From assembly GCA_039914895.1 (NCBI GenBank), contig JBDSOJ010000052.1, forward strand, positions 1 through 17,599: a stretch of 17,599 nt of DNA. The letters are read 5' to 3'. Under the pieces are notes generated by a model that worked only from the letters and a program-made list of their open reading frames with translations, searched no databases and had not been told where the DNA came from. Within the stretch, counting starts at the first letter, position 1, and each line of letters begins with the position of its first letter. The DNA comes from Gaiellasilicea sp039914895 (GTDB taxonomy: Bacteria; Actinomycetota; Thermoleophilia; Gaiellales; Gaiellaceae). The position numbers and the translations under genes are program-made. Shown here in pieces: positions 7,250 through 14,790 of this stretch.

Positions 7250-7279
7250 TTGACACCGCGTGGGGCGGCGTCGTAACGT
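7250..7279 (+). promoter_or_regulatory. Sigma-A-type promoter of the transport/acyl-CoA operon
   Basis: A consensus -35 hexamer TTGACA (7250-7255) is separated by 18 bases from TAACGT (7274-7279), which fits the actinobacterial TAnnnT -10 form. It lies 19 bases after the metallopeptidase stop and about 55 bases before the binding-protein start. It is the only good promoter for the following ten genes. Confidence 0.65.
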
Positions 7280-7280
7280 A

Positions 7281-7302
7281 AGACCTGAATCGGGTCTCAG
7301 GT
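7281..7302 (+). promoter_or_regulatory. Overlapping inverted repeats downstream of the promoter, candidate operator
   Basis: Two interleaved dyads cover the expected transcription start: AGACC/GGTCT (7281-7285 and 7293-7297) and ACCTGA/TCAGGT (7283-7288 and 7297-7302). The second is a 20-base symmetric site of the size bound by TetR dimers. Because a TetR gene lies in the same operon, autoregulation here is a reasonable inference. A leader hairpin is the alternative. Confidence 0.4.
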
Positions 7303-7333
7303 TTATCCACGTTTGCTCATGGAGGTCAGGGAG

Positions 7334-8536
7334 ATGCAGGCAAGGCATTGGCGTGGCGTCGCGACACTCGCGGCGGTAGCAACGGTACTCGCGACGTTCG
7401 CGGGCGGCGCGCAGGCACGCACGGAGGCAGCCACCGGCACGGCCGCGGCAGCTCCGTACAAGATCGGGATCGTCTACTCGCGCACCGGCCTGCTGGCCGC
7501 GTACGGCGCCGAGTACATCCAGGGTCTGCGTTACGGGCTGGCGTACGCGACCAAGGGCACGATGAAGGTGAACGGCCGTCCGATCGAGCTGACGATCGTC
7601 GACGACGGCACCGATCCGACGAAGGCCGTCGCCGCCGGGCGTGACCTGATCGGCAAGGGCTACAAGATCCTCGCCGGCAGCGTCTCCTCGGGCGTCGCGC
7701 TCCAGATGGCGCCGCTCGCGGAGCAGAACAAGGTGCTCTTCATCTCCGGTCCCGCGGCCTCGGATGCGATCACCGGGATCAACAAGTACACGTTCCGCTC
7801 CGGCCGCCAGACCTACCAGGACGTCAAGACCTCGGCGACCTTCCTGCGCGGCGTCGGCAAGAAGATCACGGTCTTCGCACAGGACTCGGCCTTCGGCGCC
7901 GGCAACTACGCAGCCGTCAACGCTGTCATCGGCCAGGGCCACAGCGTCGGCCGGCTACTCGTGCCGCTCTCGGCGCAGGACTTCACGCCGTTCGCCCAGC
8001 AGGCGAAGCAGGCGAACCCCGACCTGCTCTTCGTCGCCTGGGCCGGCACCACCGCCCCGGCGATGTGGCGTGCGCTCGAGCAGCAGGGCGTCTTCGGCGT
8101 CTCGAACAAGATCACGACCGGGCTCCCCGAGCGTGCCGCCTGGACCGCGTTCGGTGACGTCGCGGCGAAGATCGACTTCCTCTCGCACTATGTCTACACG
8201 GCGCCGCAGAACAAGGTGAACGACTTCCTCGTCAGCTCGATGCGGAAGCGGGGCCAGGCGCCGGACATCTTCACGCCGGACGGGTTCGTCGCCGGCCAGA
8301 TGATGGTGCAGGCGCTGACGGGCGCGAAGGGCGACAACGTCGACAAGATGATCGGCGCGCTCGAGGGCTGGAACTTCGTCGGCCCGAAGGGGCAGCAGTC
8401 GATCCGCGCCTCGGACCACGCGATGATCCAGCCGATGTTCCAGGTCAAGCTGGTCAAGCAGGCGAACGGGAAGTGGCAGCCGAAGGTGATCTCCCGGATC
8501 AAGGGGCAGTTCGTCGCCCCGCCGGAGAAGCGCTAG
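7334..8536 (+). CDS. ABC transporter substrate-binding protein (branched-chain amino acid type)
   Basis: A 400-residue exported solute-binding protein of the LivJ/periplasmic-binding fold type I family, which captures the substrate for the importer encoded downstream. Residues 1-29 form a signal peptide (MQARHWRG, hydrophobic core, cleavage near AQA). The mature part begins with the typical YKIGIVYSRTGLLAAYG strand-turn, followed by IVDDGTDPTKAVAAGRDLI and a LAGSVSSGVALQ segment, the usual ligand-pocket region. No cysteine follows the signal core, so this is not a lipoprotein. I chose the ATG at 7334 because GGAGG (7321-7325) lies 8 bases upstream; a TTG at 7313 or ATG at 7319 would place that site inside the gene. 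It is the first gene of the operon. The family binds amino acids, amides, aromatic acids and other carboxylates, so the substrate is open. Confidence 0.93.
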   Translation: MQARHWRGVATLAAVATVLATFAGGAQARTEAATGTAAAAPYKIGIVYSRTGLLAAYGAEYIQGLRYGLAYATKGTMKVNGRPIELTIVDDGTDPTKAVAAGRDLIGKGYKILAGSVSSGVALQMAPLAEQNKVLFISGPAASDAITGINKYTFRSGRQTYQDVKTSATFLRGVGKKITVFAQDSAFGAGNYAAVNAVIGQGHSVGRLLVPLSAQDFTPFAQQAKQANPDLLFVAWAGTTAPAMWRALEQQGVFGVSNKITTGLPERAAWTAFGDVAAKIDFLSHYVYTAPQNKVNDFLVSSMRKRGQAPDIFTPDGFVAGQMMVQALTGAKGDNVDKMIGALEGWNFVGPKGQQSIRASDHAMIQPMFQVKLVKQANGKWQPKVISRIKGQFVAPPEKR

Positions 8537-8559
8537 CGGCGATTCGCGCTCGGAGGATC

Positions 8560-9324
8560 GTGGGCACCCCTCCCACACCGATCCTCGCGACGCGGAACCT
8601 CGGGCTCGACATCGGCGGCGCTCAGATCGTCGCCGATGTCTCGCTCGAGGTCCGCGCGGGCGAGCTTGTCGGCATCATCGGGCCGAACGGCGCCGGCAAG
8701 ACGACGCTCTTCAACCTGCTCTCCGGGCTGATGCGGCCGACCGCGGGAAGCGTCGAGCTGCACGGTCGCGACGTCACGGGCGAGCCACCGTATCGCCGCG
8801 CCCGCGCGGGTCTGGGCCGCACGTTCCAGGTCTCGAGCGTCTTCCCGCTCCTCTCGGTGCACGAGAACGTCCGGCTGGCCGCGGAGGCGCAGCTCGGCGG
8901 CTCGCTCCGGATCTGGCGGCGCGCGGCCTCTGTGCGGGAGGCGCTGGAGCGGGCGAACGACGCGCTCGTCAGGGTCGGGCTCGGCGCGCGGATGCTCTGG
9001 CCGGCAGGGCTGCTCTCGCACGGCGACAAGCGGAAGCTCGAGCTGGCGATGCTGCTCGCAAGCCGGCCCGACGTGATCCTCCTCGACGAGCCGATGGCCG
9101 GCGTCTCGGCCGAGGACGTCGACGAGCTCGTCGAGCTGATCCGCTCGGTGCACCGCGAGGAAGGCAAGACGGTGCTGATGGTGGAGCACCGGATGGAGGT
9201 CGTGATCGGCCTCGCCGAGCGGATCGCGGTCATGCACCATGGAGCGCTGCTCGCCTTCGACGAGCCCGCTGCGGTGATGGCGAACGAGACCGTCCAGACG
9301 GCGTACCTCGGAGAGCCGCTGTGA
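8560..9324 (+). CDS. livG: ABC transporter ATP-binding protein, LivG type
   Basis: A 254-residue nucleotide-binding subunit that powers the importer together with the LivF-type protein. It shows Walker A GPNGAGKTT at residues 41-49, Walker B VILLDEP at 172-178 followed by MAGVS, and the switch His210 in VEHRMEVV. The longer insert between Walker A and the signature is characteristic of LivG compared with LivF. The signature motif reads LSHGDKR where most ABC proteins have LSGGQ; LivG proteins commonly vary here (LSYGQ). The start is GTG at 8560; GGAGG at 8552-8556 is only three bases away, which is close, but no other start exists after the previous stop at 8536. The next gene overlaps its stop by four bases (GTGA). 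Confidence 0.94.
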   Translation: MGTPPTPILATRNLGLDIGGAQIVADVSLEVRAGELVGIIGPNGAGKTTLFNLLSGLMRPTAGSVELHGRDVTGEPPYRRARAGLGRTFQVSSVFPLLSVHENVRLAAEAQLGGSLRIWRRAASVREALERANDALVRVGLGARMLWPAGLLSHGDKRKLELAMLLASRPDVILLDEPMAGVSAEDVDELVELIRSVHREEGKTVLMVEHRMEVVIGLAERIAVMHHGALLAFDEPAAVMANETVQTAYLGEPL

Positions 9325-10040
9325 CCGTGGTCGCGACCACGCCGCTGATCCGGGTCGACGACCTGCACGTCTACCTGGGCGAGTCGCACGTGCTCCAGGG
9401 CGTTTCGTTCGAGGTCCCGGAGGGCGGCGTCACGGCGCTGCTGGGCCGGAACGGCGTCGGCAAGACGACGACGCTGAGGGCGATGATGGGCCTCGTCCCG
9501 CGCCGCGGCACGGTGACGCTCGCGGGCGAGGACACGACACGGCTGCAGACGCACGCGATCGTTCGGCGCGGCGTCGGTTACGTGCCCGAGGACCGCGACG
9601 TCTTCGCCGGCTTGACCGTGGACGAGAACCTGCGGCTCGCCGAGCGCGGGCCGAACGCCCGTTACGGGCTCGTCTACGAGCTCTTCCCGGAACTGAAGCA
9701 GCGCGGCGCGCAGCGCGCGGGGACGCTCTCGGGCGGCCAGCAGCAGATGGTCGCGATCGCGCGGGCGCTCCTGAACGACAACCCGGTGCTGCTCGTCGAC
9801 GAGCCGACCAAGGGGCTCGCGCCGCTGCTTGTCACGGATGTCGCTGCTGCGCTCGAGCGCGCCGCCGAGCTGACGACCGTCCTGCTCGTCGAGCAGAACC
9901 TCGCCGTCGTCGCGCGCGTGGCCCAGCAGGTGGTCGTGCTCGACATGGGCACGGTCGTCCACGCGGGGCCGGCGGCGGAGCTGCTCGGCGACCCGGACCG
10001 AGTGCGCGCGCTGCTCGGCGTCGCGGGGGGATCGCATTGA
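9321..10040 (+). CDS. livF: ABC transporter ATP-binding protein, LivF type
   Basis: A 239-residue second ATPase of the importer. It shows Walker A GRNGVGKTT (residues 42-50), signature LSGGQQQM (136-143) and Walker B VLLVDEP (156-162), followed by TKGLAP. The residue after the downstream strand is Gln (VEQN), as is normal for LivF proteins. The compact length and the GYVPEDRDVFAGLTV segment separate it from LivG. It starts at GTG 9321 within the GTGA overlap with livG, which implies translational coupling, and ends in a TTGA overlap with the permease gene. Confidence 0.95.
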   Translation: MTVVATTPLIRVDDLHVYLGESHVLQGVSFEVPEGGVTALLGRNGVGKTTTLRAMMGLVPRRGTVTLAGEDTTRLQTHAIVRRGVGYVPEDRDVFAGLTVDENLRLAERGPNARYGLVYELFPELKQRGAQRAGTLSGGQQQMVAIARALLNDNPVLLVDEPTKGLAPLLVTDVAAALERAAELTTVLLVEQNLAVVARVAQQVVVLDMGTVVHAGPAAELLGDPDRVRALLGVAGGSH

Positions 10041-10918
10041 GCACTTTCGTGTTGCTGACGATCACCGGGCTCGGGCTCGGCGCCATGTACTTCCTGATCG
10101 CGTCCGGCCTCTCGCTGATCTACGGCCTGATGGGCGTGCTCAACTTCGCGCACGGGGCGCTGCTCACCGTTGGTGCCTACGCCACCTGGTGGATGTCGAC
10201 GAAGGTCGACGGCGGCCCGGGGACGAAGCTGCTCGCCGGTGCGCTCTTCGGGATCGCCGTCGGCGCCGTGCTCGCAGCCCTGATCGAGCTCGTCCTGATC
10301 CGGCCGCTCTACCGGCGCCCGATCGAGCAGGTGCTCGTCACCGTGGGCCTCGCGCTGGTGCTGAACGCCCTCGTCGAGGCGATCTGGGGCTTCGACGCGC
10401 GGCCGTTCCCGGTGCCGTCCTGGCTGATCGACACGACCTCGATCCTCGGCGCCTCGATCCCGAACGACCGTTTCGTCGAGATCGCCGCCGCCGCCGTCGT
10501 GCTCGTCGGCCTGAACGCCTTCCTCCGCTTCACGCGCTACGGGCTGATCATCCGCGCCGGCGTCGAGAACCGTGCGATGGTGACGGCGCTCGGCATCGAC
10601 GTGCGCAGGGCGTTCACGCTCGTCTTCGCGATCGGCGGCGCGCTGGCGGCGCTCGCGGGCGTGCTCTCGGGCGTCTACTTCGGCGTCGTCGACCCCGGCC
10701 GCGGCACCTCGCTGCTGATCTTCGCCTTCATCGTCGTCGTCATCGGTGGCTTTGGCTCGATCGGCGGCACAGCCGTCGCCGCCGTCGCCGTCGGGCTGAT
10801 CCAGCAGTACGCGAACTACTACGCCTCCAGCGGGCTCGGCGACCTCGCGGTCGTGCTCCTGCTGGCGATCGTGCTGCTGCTGAAGCCCGAGGGGCTCGCC
10901 CCGAAGGTGGCGCATTGA
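10037..10918 (+). CDS. livH: ABC transporter permease, LivH type
   Basis: A 293-residue inner-membrane permease that forms the translocation path with LivM. It opens with the family signature LGAMYFLIASGLSLIYGLMG followed by VLNFAHG near residues 14-40. About eight hydrophobic segments follow, and the cytoplasmic coupling segment GVENRAMVTALGIDVRRAFT lies near residue 175-195. The start is TTG at 10037, overlapping the livF stop (TTGA). No other start gives a complete first helix. It ends in another TTGA overlap with livM. Confidence 0.93.
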   Translation: MSTFVLLTITGLGLGAMYFLIASGLSLIYGLMGVLNFAHGALLTVGAYATWWMSTKVDGGPGTKLLAGALFGIAVGAVLAALIELVLIRPLYRRPIEQVLVTVGLALVLNALVEAIWGFDARPFPVPSWLIDTTSILGASIPNDRFVEIAAAAVVLVGLNAFLRFTRYGLIIRAGVENRAMVTALGIDVRRAFTLVFAIGGALAALAGVLSGVYFGVVDPGRGTSLLIFAFIVVVIGGFGSIGGTAVAAVAVGLIQQYANYYASSGLGDLAVVLLLAIVLLLKPEGLAPKVAH

Positions 10919-11964
10919 GCCGCCTACGTCCGCTCCTGGTCCCGGCTGCGCTGCTCGCGCTGCTCGCGGTCGTGCCGCTGCTCTCGCTCGACATCCCCGT
11001 GCTCTTCGGCGGTCCGCTCGACAGCCCCGGAACGCTCGGATTGCTCGCGCTCTGCCTCGTCTTCGCGGGCGTCGCGCTCACCTACGACCTGCTCTTCGGC
11101 ACCACGGGCCTGCTCTCGTTCGGGCACGCGCTCTACTTCGCGCTCGGCGTCTACCTGACGACGATCGCGCTGACGAAGTGGGAGTGGGGGCTCGTGCAGA
11201 CGCTGCTGGTCGTGGCCGGCGTCGGGATCGTGGTGCCGCTCGTGCTCGGCGCGATCAGCCTCCGCGTCGGCGGGATCGCGTTCGCGATGGTGACGCTCGC
11301 GTTCGCGCAGGCCGGTCAGGTGCTCGTGCAGAAGAATCCGGACGAGCTGACGGGCGGCGAGGAGGGCCTCGGGCTCAACTTCGAGCCGATCCCGGATTTC
11401 TTCGTCGGCGTCCTGAACACGAGGAACCTCTACTGGCTGGCGCTCGGCTACGCGGCGGTCGTGTTCGTGATCGTGCGCTGGGCGGTGGCGAGCTCGCCCG
11501 GCCACGTTCTCGAGGCGATCCGCGAGAACGAGCGCCGCGTCGAGGTGATCGGGCTACAGCCGTTCCGGTTCAAGCTGCTCGCGTTCGTGCTCGCATCCTT
11601 CCTCGCCACGATCGGCGGCGTCGTCTGGCTGTTCGTGCTCGGCACCGGCGCCTCGCCGCAGGTGACGACGGCGAGTTTCACACTGACGCTGCTCGTGATG
11701 GTCGTGATCGGCGGCGCCGGCACGCGCTACGGGGCGCTGCTCGGCGGCTTCCTCTACACGCTGGCCGATCAGCGGCTCGGCACGCTCTCCGGCTCGTCCA
11801 CGGTCGAAGGGCTGCCGTCCGTGCTCGAGACGCCGCTCTCGGAGCCGCTCTTCATCCTCGGCACGCTCTTCATCCTGCTCGTCTTCTTCGTCCCCGGCGG
11901 GCTCGCGAGCCTCGGCCGCCGGCTGCGCTTGCTACGGCGCAGCGCCGGGCTGGAGACGCGATGA
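10915..11964 (+). CDS. livM: ABC transporter permease, LivM type
   Basis: A 349-residue membrane protein, the second permease half. Family features are the TTGLLSFGHALYFALGVY segment (near residues 63-80) and the cytoplasmic coupling region AIRENERRVEVIGLQPFRFK, with about ten hydrophobic segments and a basic C-terminal tail (RRLRLLRRS). I place the start at TTG 10915 in the TTGA overlap with livH. The open frame runs much further upstream, but that part is only an Arg-rich shadow of livH. It is followed by an ATGA overlap with the hydrolase gene. Confidence 0.93.
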   Translation: MSRLRPLLVPAALLALLAVVPLLSLDIPVLFGGPLDSPGTLGLLALCLVFAGVALTYDLLFGTTGLLSFGHALYFALGVYLTTIALTKWEWGLVQTLLVVAGVGIVVPLVLGAISLRVGGIAFAMVTLAFAQAGQVLVQKNPDELTGGEEGLGLNFEPIPDFFVGVLNTRNLYWLALGYAAVVFVIVRWAVASSPGHVLEAIRENERRVEVIGLQPFRFKLLAFVLASFLATIGGVVWLFVLGTGASPQVTTASFTLTLLVMVVIGGAGTRYGALLGGFLYTLADQRLGTLSGSSTVEGLPSVLETPLSEPLFILGTLFILLVFFVPGGLASLGRRLRLLRRSAGLETR

Positions 11965-12701
11965 AGATCGGCTGGGAGCGTCACGGAAGCGGGCCGCCGC
12001 TGCTCCTGATCCACGGGCTCGGCTACGCCCGCTGGGGCTGGGAGCCGGTCGTCGAGCCGCTCGCGCGCTCGTTCGACGTGATCCTCTTCGACAACCGTGG
12101 CATCGGCGAGAGCGACGCGCCGCCCGGCCCGTACACGACCGAGGAGCTGGCGCAGGATGCGGTACAGGTGCTCGACGAGGCGGGCGTCGAGCGGACGCAT
12201 GTCGTCGGCACGAGTCTCGGCGGCATCGTCGCGCAGCAGCTCGCGCTCGACCACCCGGGGCGGGTCGACCGGCTCGTGCTCGCGTGCACGACGCCGGGAG
12301 GCGCCCAGTCCTTCCCGCCGCCGCAACGGACCGTCGACCTGATGCTGGCGCGCGCGACTCTTCGCGAGTATGTCGAGAACGCGCTCGAGCCGGACGCACG
12401 TCCTGAGATCGTCGATCGGATCCTCGTCCACCGCGAGCGGACGGCGCAGGGCTTCGAGGCGTGGGCCGCGCAGGCCGCGGCCGTCGGCACCTTCGATGTG
12501 CACGAGCGGCTCGGCGAGCTGGCGATGCCGGTGCTCGTGCAGACGGGCGACGGCGACGTCGTCGTCGACCCCCGGAACAGCGAGCTTCTCGCGGCTGCGA
12601 TCCCGGACGCGCAGCTCTCGATCTACGCCGGGGCGGGACACGTCTTCATGTGGCAGGACCCCGATCGCTTCGTCGCCGAGCTGGAGGCGTTCCTGTGCTG
12701 A
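11961..12701 (+). CDS. Alpha/beta hydrolase
   Basis: A 246-residue soluble alpha/beta-fold hydrolase. The oxyanion-hole motif LLLIHGLG is at residues 14-21, the nucleophile elbow GTSLGG contains Ser85, the likely acid is Asp199 (TGDGDVVVDP) and the base is His227 (GAGHVF). The DNRGIGES segment after strand 4 is typical of esterases, lactonases and C-C hydrolases such as the 3-oxoadipate enol-lactonase group. The ATG at 11961 overlaps the livM stop by four bases; the gene end overlaps the acyl-CoA synthetase start by seven. In this operon it may release a carboxylic acid from an imported ester or lactone, or cleave a thioester. The exact substrate cannot be inferred. Confidence 0.9.
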   Translation: MKIGWERHGSGPPLLLIHGLGYARWGWEPVVEPLARSFDVILFDNRGIGESDAPPGPYTTEELAQDAVQVLDEAGVERTHVVGTSLGGIVAQQLALDHPGRVDRLVLACTTPGGAQSFPPPQRTVDLMLARATLREYVENALEPDARPEIVDRILVHRERTAQGFEAWAAQAAAVGTFDVHERLGELAMPVLVQTGDGDVVVDPRNSELLAAAIPDAQLSIYAGAGHVFMWQDPDRFVAELEAFLC

Positions 12702-14197
12702 CCCTCGACCGCTGGATCAGCGATCGCGCCCGGACGACGCCCACCCGCGTGGCGATCGACTATCGCGGCACCAAGACGACCTACGCCGAGCTCGACGAGC
12801 GCTCTGACCGCCTCGCGGCCGGCTTCGTCGAGACTGGGCTCGTCCGGGGCGACCGCGTTGCGACGCTGACGGGCACGAGCACCGAGCACGTCGTCGTCTT
12901 CTTCGCCTGCGCGAAGGCCGGCCTGATCCTGATGCCGCTGAACACCCGTCTCGCGCCGCCCGAGCTGCGCTACCAGCTCGAGGACGCCGAGCCGGCCGTC
13001 CTGCTCTGCTCGGACGAGTGGGCAGAGCTTGGCGCGACCCTGCACGACCGCACCGCCGGGCTCGAGGAGCTTGTGTTGAATCAACACAAGCTCTCCGCCG
13101 ACGGCGGCGGCGGCGGGAAGGAAGAGGGGTTTGTGTTGATTCAGCACAAGCCCTCCGACGACGACGGGCTGCTGCTCGTCTACACCTCGGGCACGACGGG
13201 GAAGCCGAAGGGCGCGCTGTTGACGCACGCGAACTGCTTCTGGACGAACCTCTCGTTCGATCGTGTCGCCGGCGTCTCGGCTGAGGACACCGTCCTGCAG
13301 GTGCTGCCGCAATTCCACGTCGGCGGCTGGAACGTGCAGCCGCTGCTGGCCTGGTGGAAGGGCGCCACGGTCGTGCTCGAGCCCGCCTTCGATCCCGCTC
13401 GCGCTCTCGCCCTGATCGCCGAGAAGCGCGTGACGACGATGATGGGTGTGCCCGCAACGTACCTCTTCATGGCCCAGGATCCGGGCTTCGCGGGCGCGGA
13501 GCTCTGGACGCTGCGCCGCGCGGTGGTCGGCGGTGCGCCGATGCCCGAAGCGCTGCTCGAGACCTGGCACGAGCGCGGCGTCGAGATCGTCCAGGGCTAC
13601 GGGCTGACCGAGGCGGCACCGAACGTCCTCTGCCTCCCGCCCGAGGATGCTGCCCGAAAGCGCGGCTTCGCCGGCAAGCCCTACCCGCACGTCGACGTGG
13701 CGTTGCGCGACACCGAGACCGGCGGCCTGCTCGACGGGGCGGCCGAGGGCGAGTTGCTCGTGAAAGGGCCGAACGTCTTCGCCGGCTACTGGCGCAACGC
13801 CGGCGCGACAGCGGCAGCGTTCGTGGACGGGTGGCTCGTCACCGGCGACATCGCCGCGCGCGACGACGAGGGCTATTACCGGATCGTCGGCAGGACGAAG
13901 GACATGGTCATCTCCGGCGGCGAGAACGTCTATCCGGCCGAGATCGAGAACGTGCTCCACGAGCACCCGGCCGTGAAGGAGGCAGCGGTCGTCGGCGTCG
14001 CGGACGAGCGCTGGGGGGAGGCGTGCCTCGCGTTCGTCGTCCTCCGCGGCGAGGCGACGGAGGAGGAACTGCTCACGCATTGCCGCGGCCGGCTCGCGCG
14101 CTACAAGGTGCCGAAGGGCGTGCGTTTCGTCGAATCGCTGCCGCGGAACGCGCTCGACAAGGTCGTCAAGTCCGCGCTCGCGGAGCTGGCCCGATGA
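12695..14197 (+). CDS. Acyl-CoA synthetase (AMP-forming) with palindromic-repeat insert
   Basis: A 500-residue ANL-superfamily enzyme that activates a carboxylic acid with ATP and then forms the CoA thioester. The P-loop motif YTSGTTGKPKG is at residues 163-173, followed by GYGLTEAAPN, the WLVTGDIAARDDEGYYRIVGR hinge region (quoted in parts: LVTGDIA, RIVGRTKDMVISGGENVYP) and the catalytic Lys in NALDKVVK near the C-terminus. Chain length and motif order are those of short- to medium-chain acyl-CoA ligases. The start is GTG at 12695, overlapping the hydrolase stop by seven bases. Residues 125-153 are odd: two copies of VL(N/I)QHK joined by a Gly-rich linker, encoded by two copies of the palindromic repeat, placed in the variable loop just before the P-loop. 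The frame and all catalytic motifs are intact, so the enzyme should be functional. Substrate unknown. Confidence 0.93.
   Translation: MLTLDRWISDRARTTPTRVAIDYRGTKTTYAELDERSDRLAAGFVETGLVRGDRVATLTGTSTEHVVVFFACAKAGLILMPLNTRLAPPELRYQLEDAEPAVLLCSDEWAELGATLHDRTAGLEELVLNQHKLSADGGGGGKEEGFVLIQHKPSDDDGLLLVYTSGTTGKPKGALLTHANCFWTNLSFDRVAGVSAEDTVLQVLPQFHVGGWNVQPLLAWWKGATVVLEPAFDPARALALIAEKRVTTMMGVPATYLFMAQDPGFAGAELWTLRRAVVGGAPMPEALLETWHERGVEIVQGYGLTEAAPNVLCLPPEDAARKRGFAGKPYPHVDVALRDTETGGLLDGAAEGELLVKGPNVFAGYWRNAGATAAAFVDGWLVTGDIAARDDEGYYRIVGRTKDMVISGGENVYPAEIENVLHEHPAVKEAAVVGVADERWGEACLAFVVLRGEATEEELLTHCRGRLARYKVPKGVRFVESLPRNALDKVVKSALAELAR
13067..13097. repeat. Palindromic repeat, copy 2 (inside the acyl-CoA synthetase gene)
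   Basis: A 27-base palindrome (13067-13093; arms GAGCTTGTGTTGA and TCAACACAAGCTC around a central A) followed by TCCG. The first 25 bases are identical to copy 1. In the gene's frame it reads ELVLNQHKL. Because it is a palindrome, the opposite strand also encodes a VL(N/I)QHK peptide. Confidence 0.9.
13127..13157. repeat. Palindromic repeat, copy 3 (inside the acyl-CoA synthetase gene)
   Basis: A diverged copy lying exactly 60 bases after copy 2. It matches copy 2 at 26 of 31 positions. Arms GGGTTTGTGTTGA and TCAGCACAAGCCC surround a central T, and CTCCG follows within the unit. Two arm positions are changed so that the plus-strand RNA pairs them as G-U, which keeps a 13-bp stem. In frame it reads GFVLIQHKPS. 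Confidence 0.88.
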
Positions 14198-14790
14198 AGC
14201 AGCTGACCGCACGCGGCGAGCGGACGCGCCAGAAGCTGCTCGACGCAGCCGAGCGGATCTTCGCCGAGGTCGGCTACCACGACGCCTCGATCGTCAAGAT
14301 CACCGAGGCCGCCGGCGTCGGCCAGGGCACCTTCTACCTCTACTTCCAGGGCAAGAAGCAGGTCTTCGACGAGGTCGTGCTCGACCTGAACGCGCGCGTT
14401 CGGCAAGCGATGACCGAGGCGGCCGAGCAGGGGGCGACGCGCTCGGAGCGGGAGCTGCTCGGCTTCGGCGCCTTCTTCCGCTTCACGGCCGAGCATCGGG
14501 CCCTCTACCGGATCATCCGTCAGGCCGAGTTCGTCTCGCCCGAGACGCTCGTCACCCACTACGACCGGCTGCTGCGCCCGTACGCGGCCGGGCTCGAGCA
14601 GGCGATGGAGGCTGGCGAGGTGGTGCGCGGTGACGCGGAGGTGCTCGCCTGGAGCCTGATGGGAATCGGCGAGCTCGTCGGCATGCGCTGGATCCTCTGG
14701 AACGGCGAGCAGGGGATGCCCGAGCGGGTCTTCGACGAGCTGGCCCGGATCATCGTCCGCGCGATCGGAGCGAAGGACCTCGACCCGTGA
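14194..14790 (+). CDS. TetR-family transcriptional regulator
   Basis: A 198-residue one-component regulator. The N-terminal TetR helix-turn-helix is clear: RGERTRQKLLDAAERIFAE (residues 7-25), then ITEAAGVGQGTFYLYFQGKK (residues 37-56) followed by QVFDEVV. The C-terminal half is a helical ligand-binding and dimerisation domain of normal length. It starts at ATG 14194 in an ATGA overlap with the synthetase gene and ends in a GTGA overlap with the next gene. Its position within the operon argues for control of this operon, most simply as a repressor released by the substrate or its acyl-CoA, acting at the dyad near 7281-7302. That target is an inference. Confidence 0.93.
   Translation: MKQLTARGERTRQKLLDAAERIFAEVGYHDASIVKITEAAGVGQGTFYLYFQGKKQVFDEVVLDLNARVRQAMTEAAEQGATRSERELLGFGAFFRFTAEHRALYRIIRQAEFVSPETLVTHYDRLLRPYAAGLEQAMEAGEVVRGDAEVLAWSLMGIGELVGMRWILWNGEQGMPERVFDELARIIVRAIGAKDLDP

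Noticed and set aside
10189..10914. Upstream extension of the livM frame through livH
   Set aside because: The extra residues are an Arg-rich shadow of the permease; the TTG at 10915 gives a normal LivM N-terminus.
13067..13157. CRISPR-like repeat-spacer-repeat appearance
   Set aside because: Only two copies with a 29-base gap, both inside an intact gene and in frame, and a third isolated copy 10 kb away. There are no cas genes.
12623..14212. Long open frame on the minus strand opposite the acyl-CoA synthetase (529 codons)
   Set aside because: It mirrors a clear enzyme gene, has an Arg/Val/Asp-rich shadow composition and no family motif. Its VLNQHK and VLIQHK peptides only reflect the palindromic repeats.
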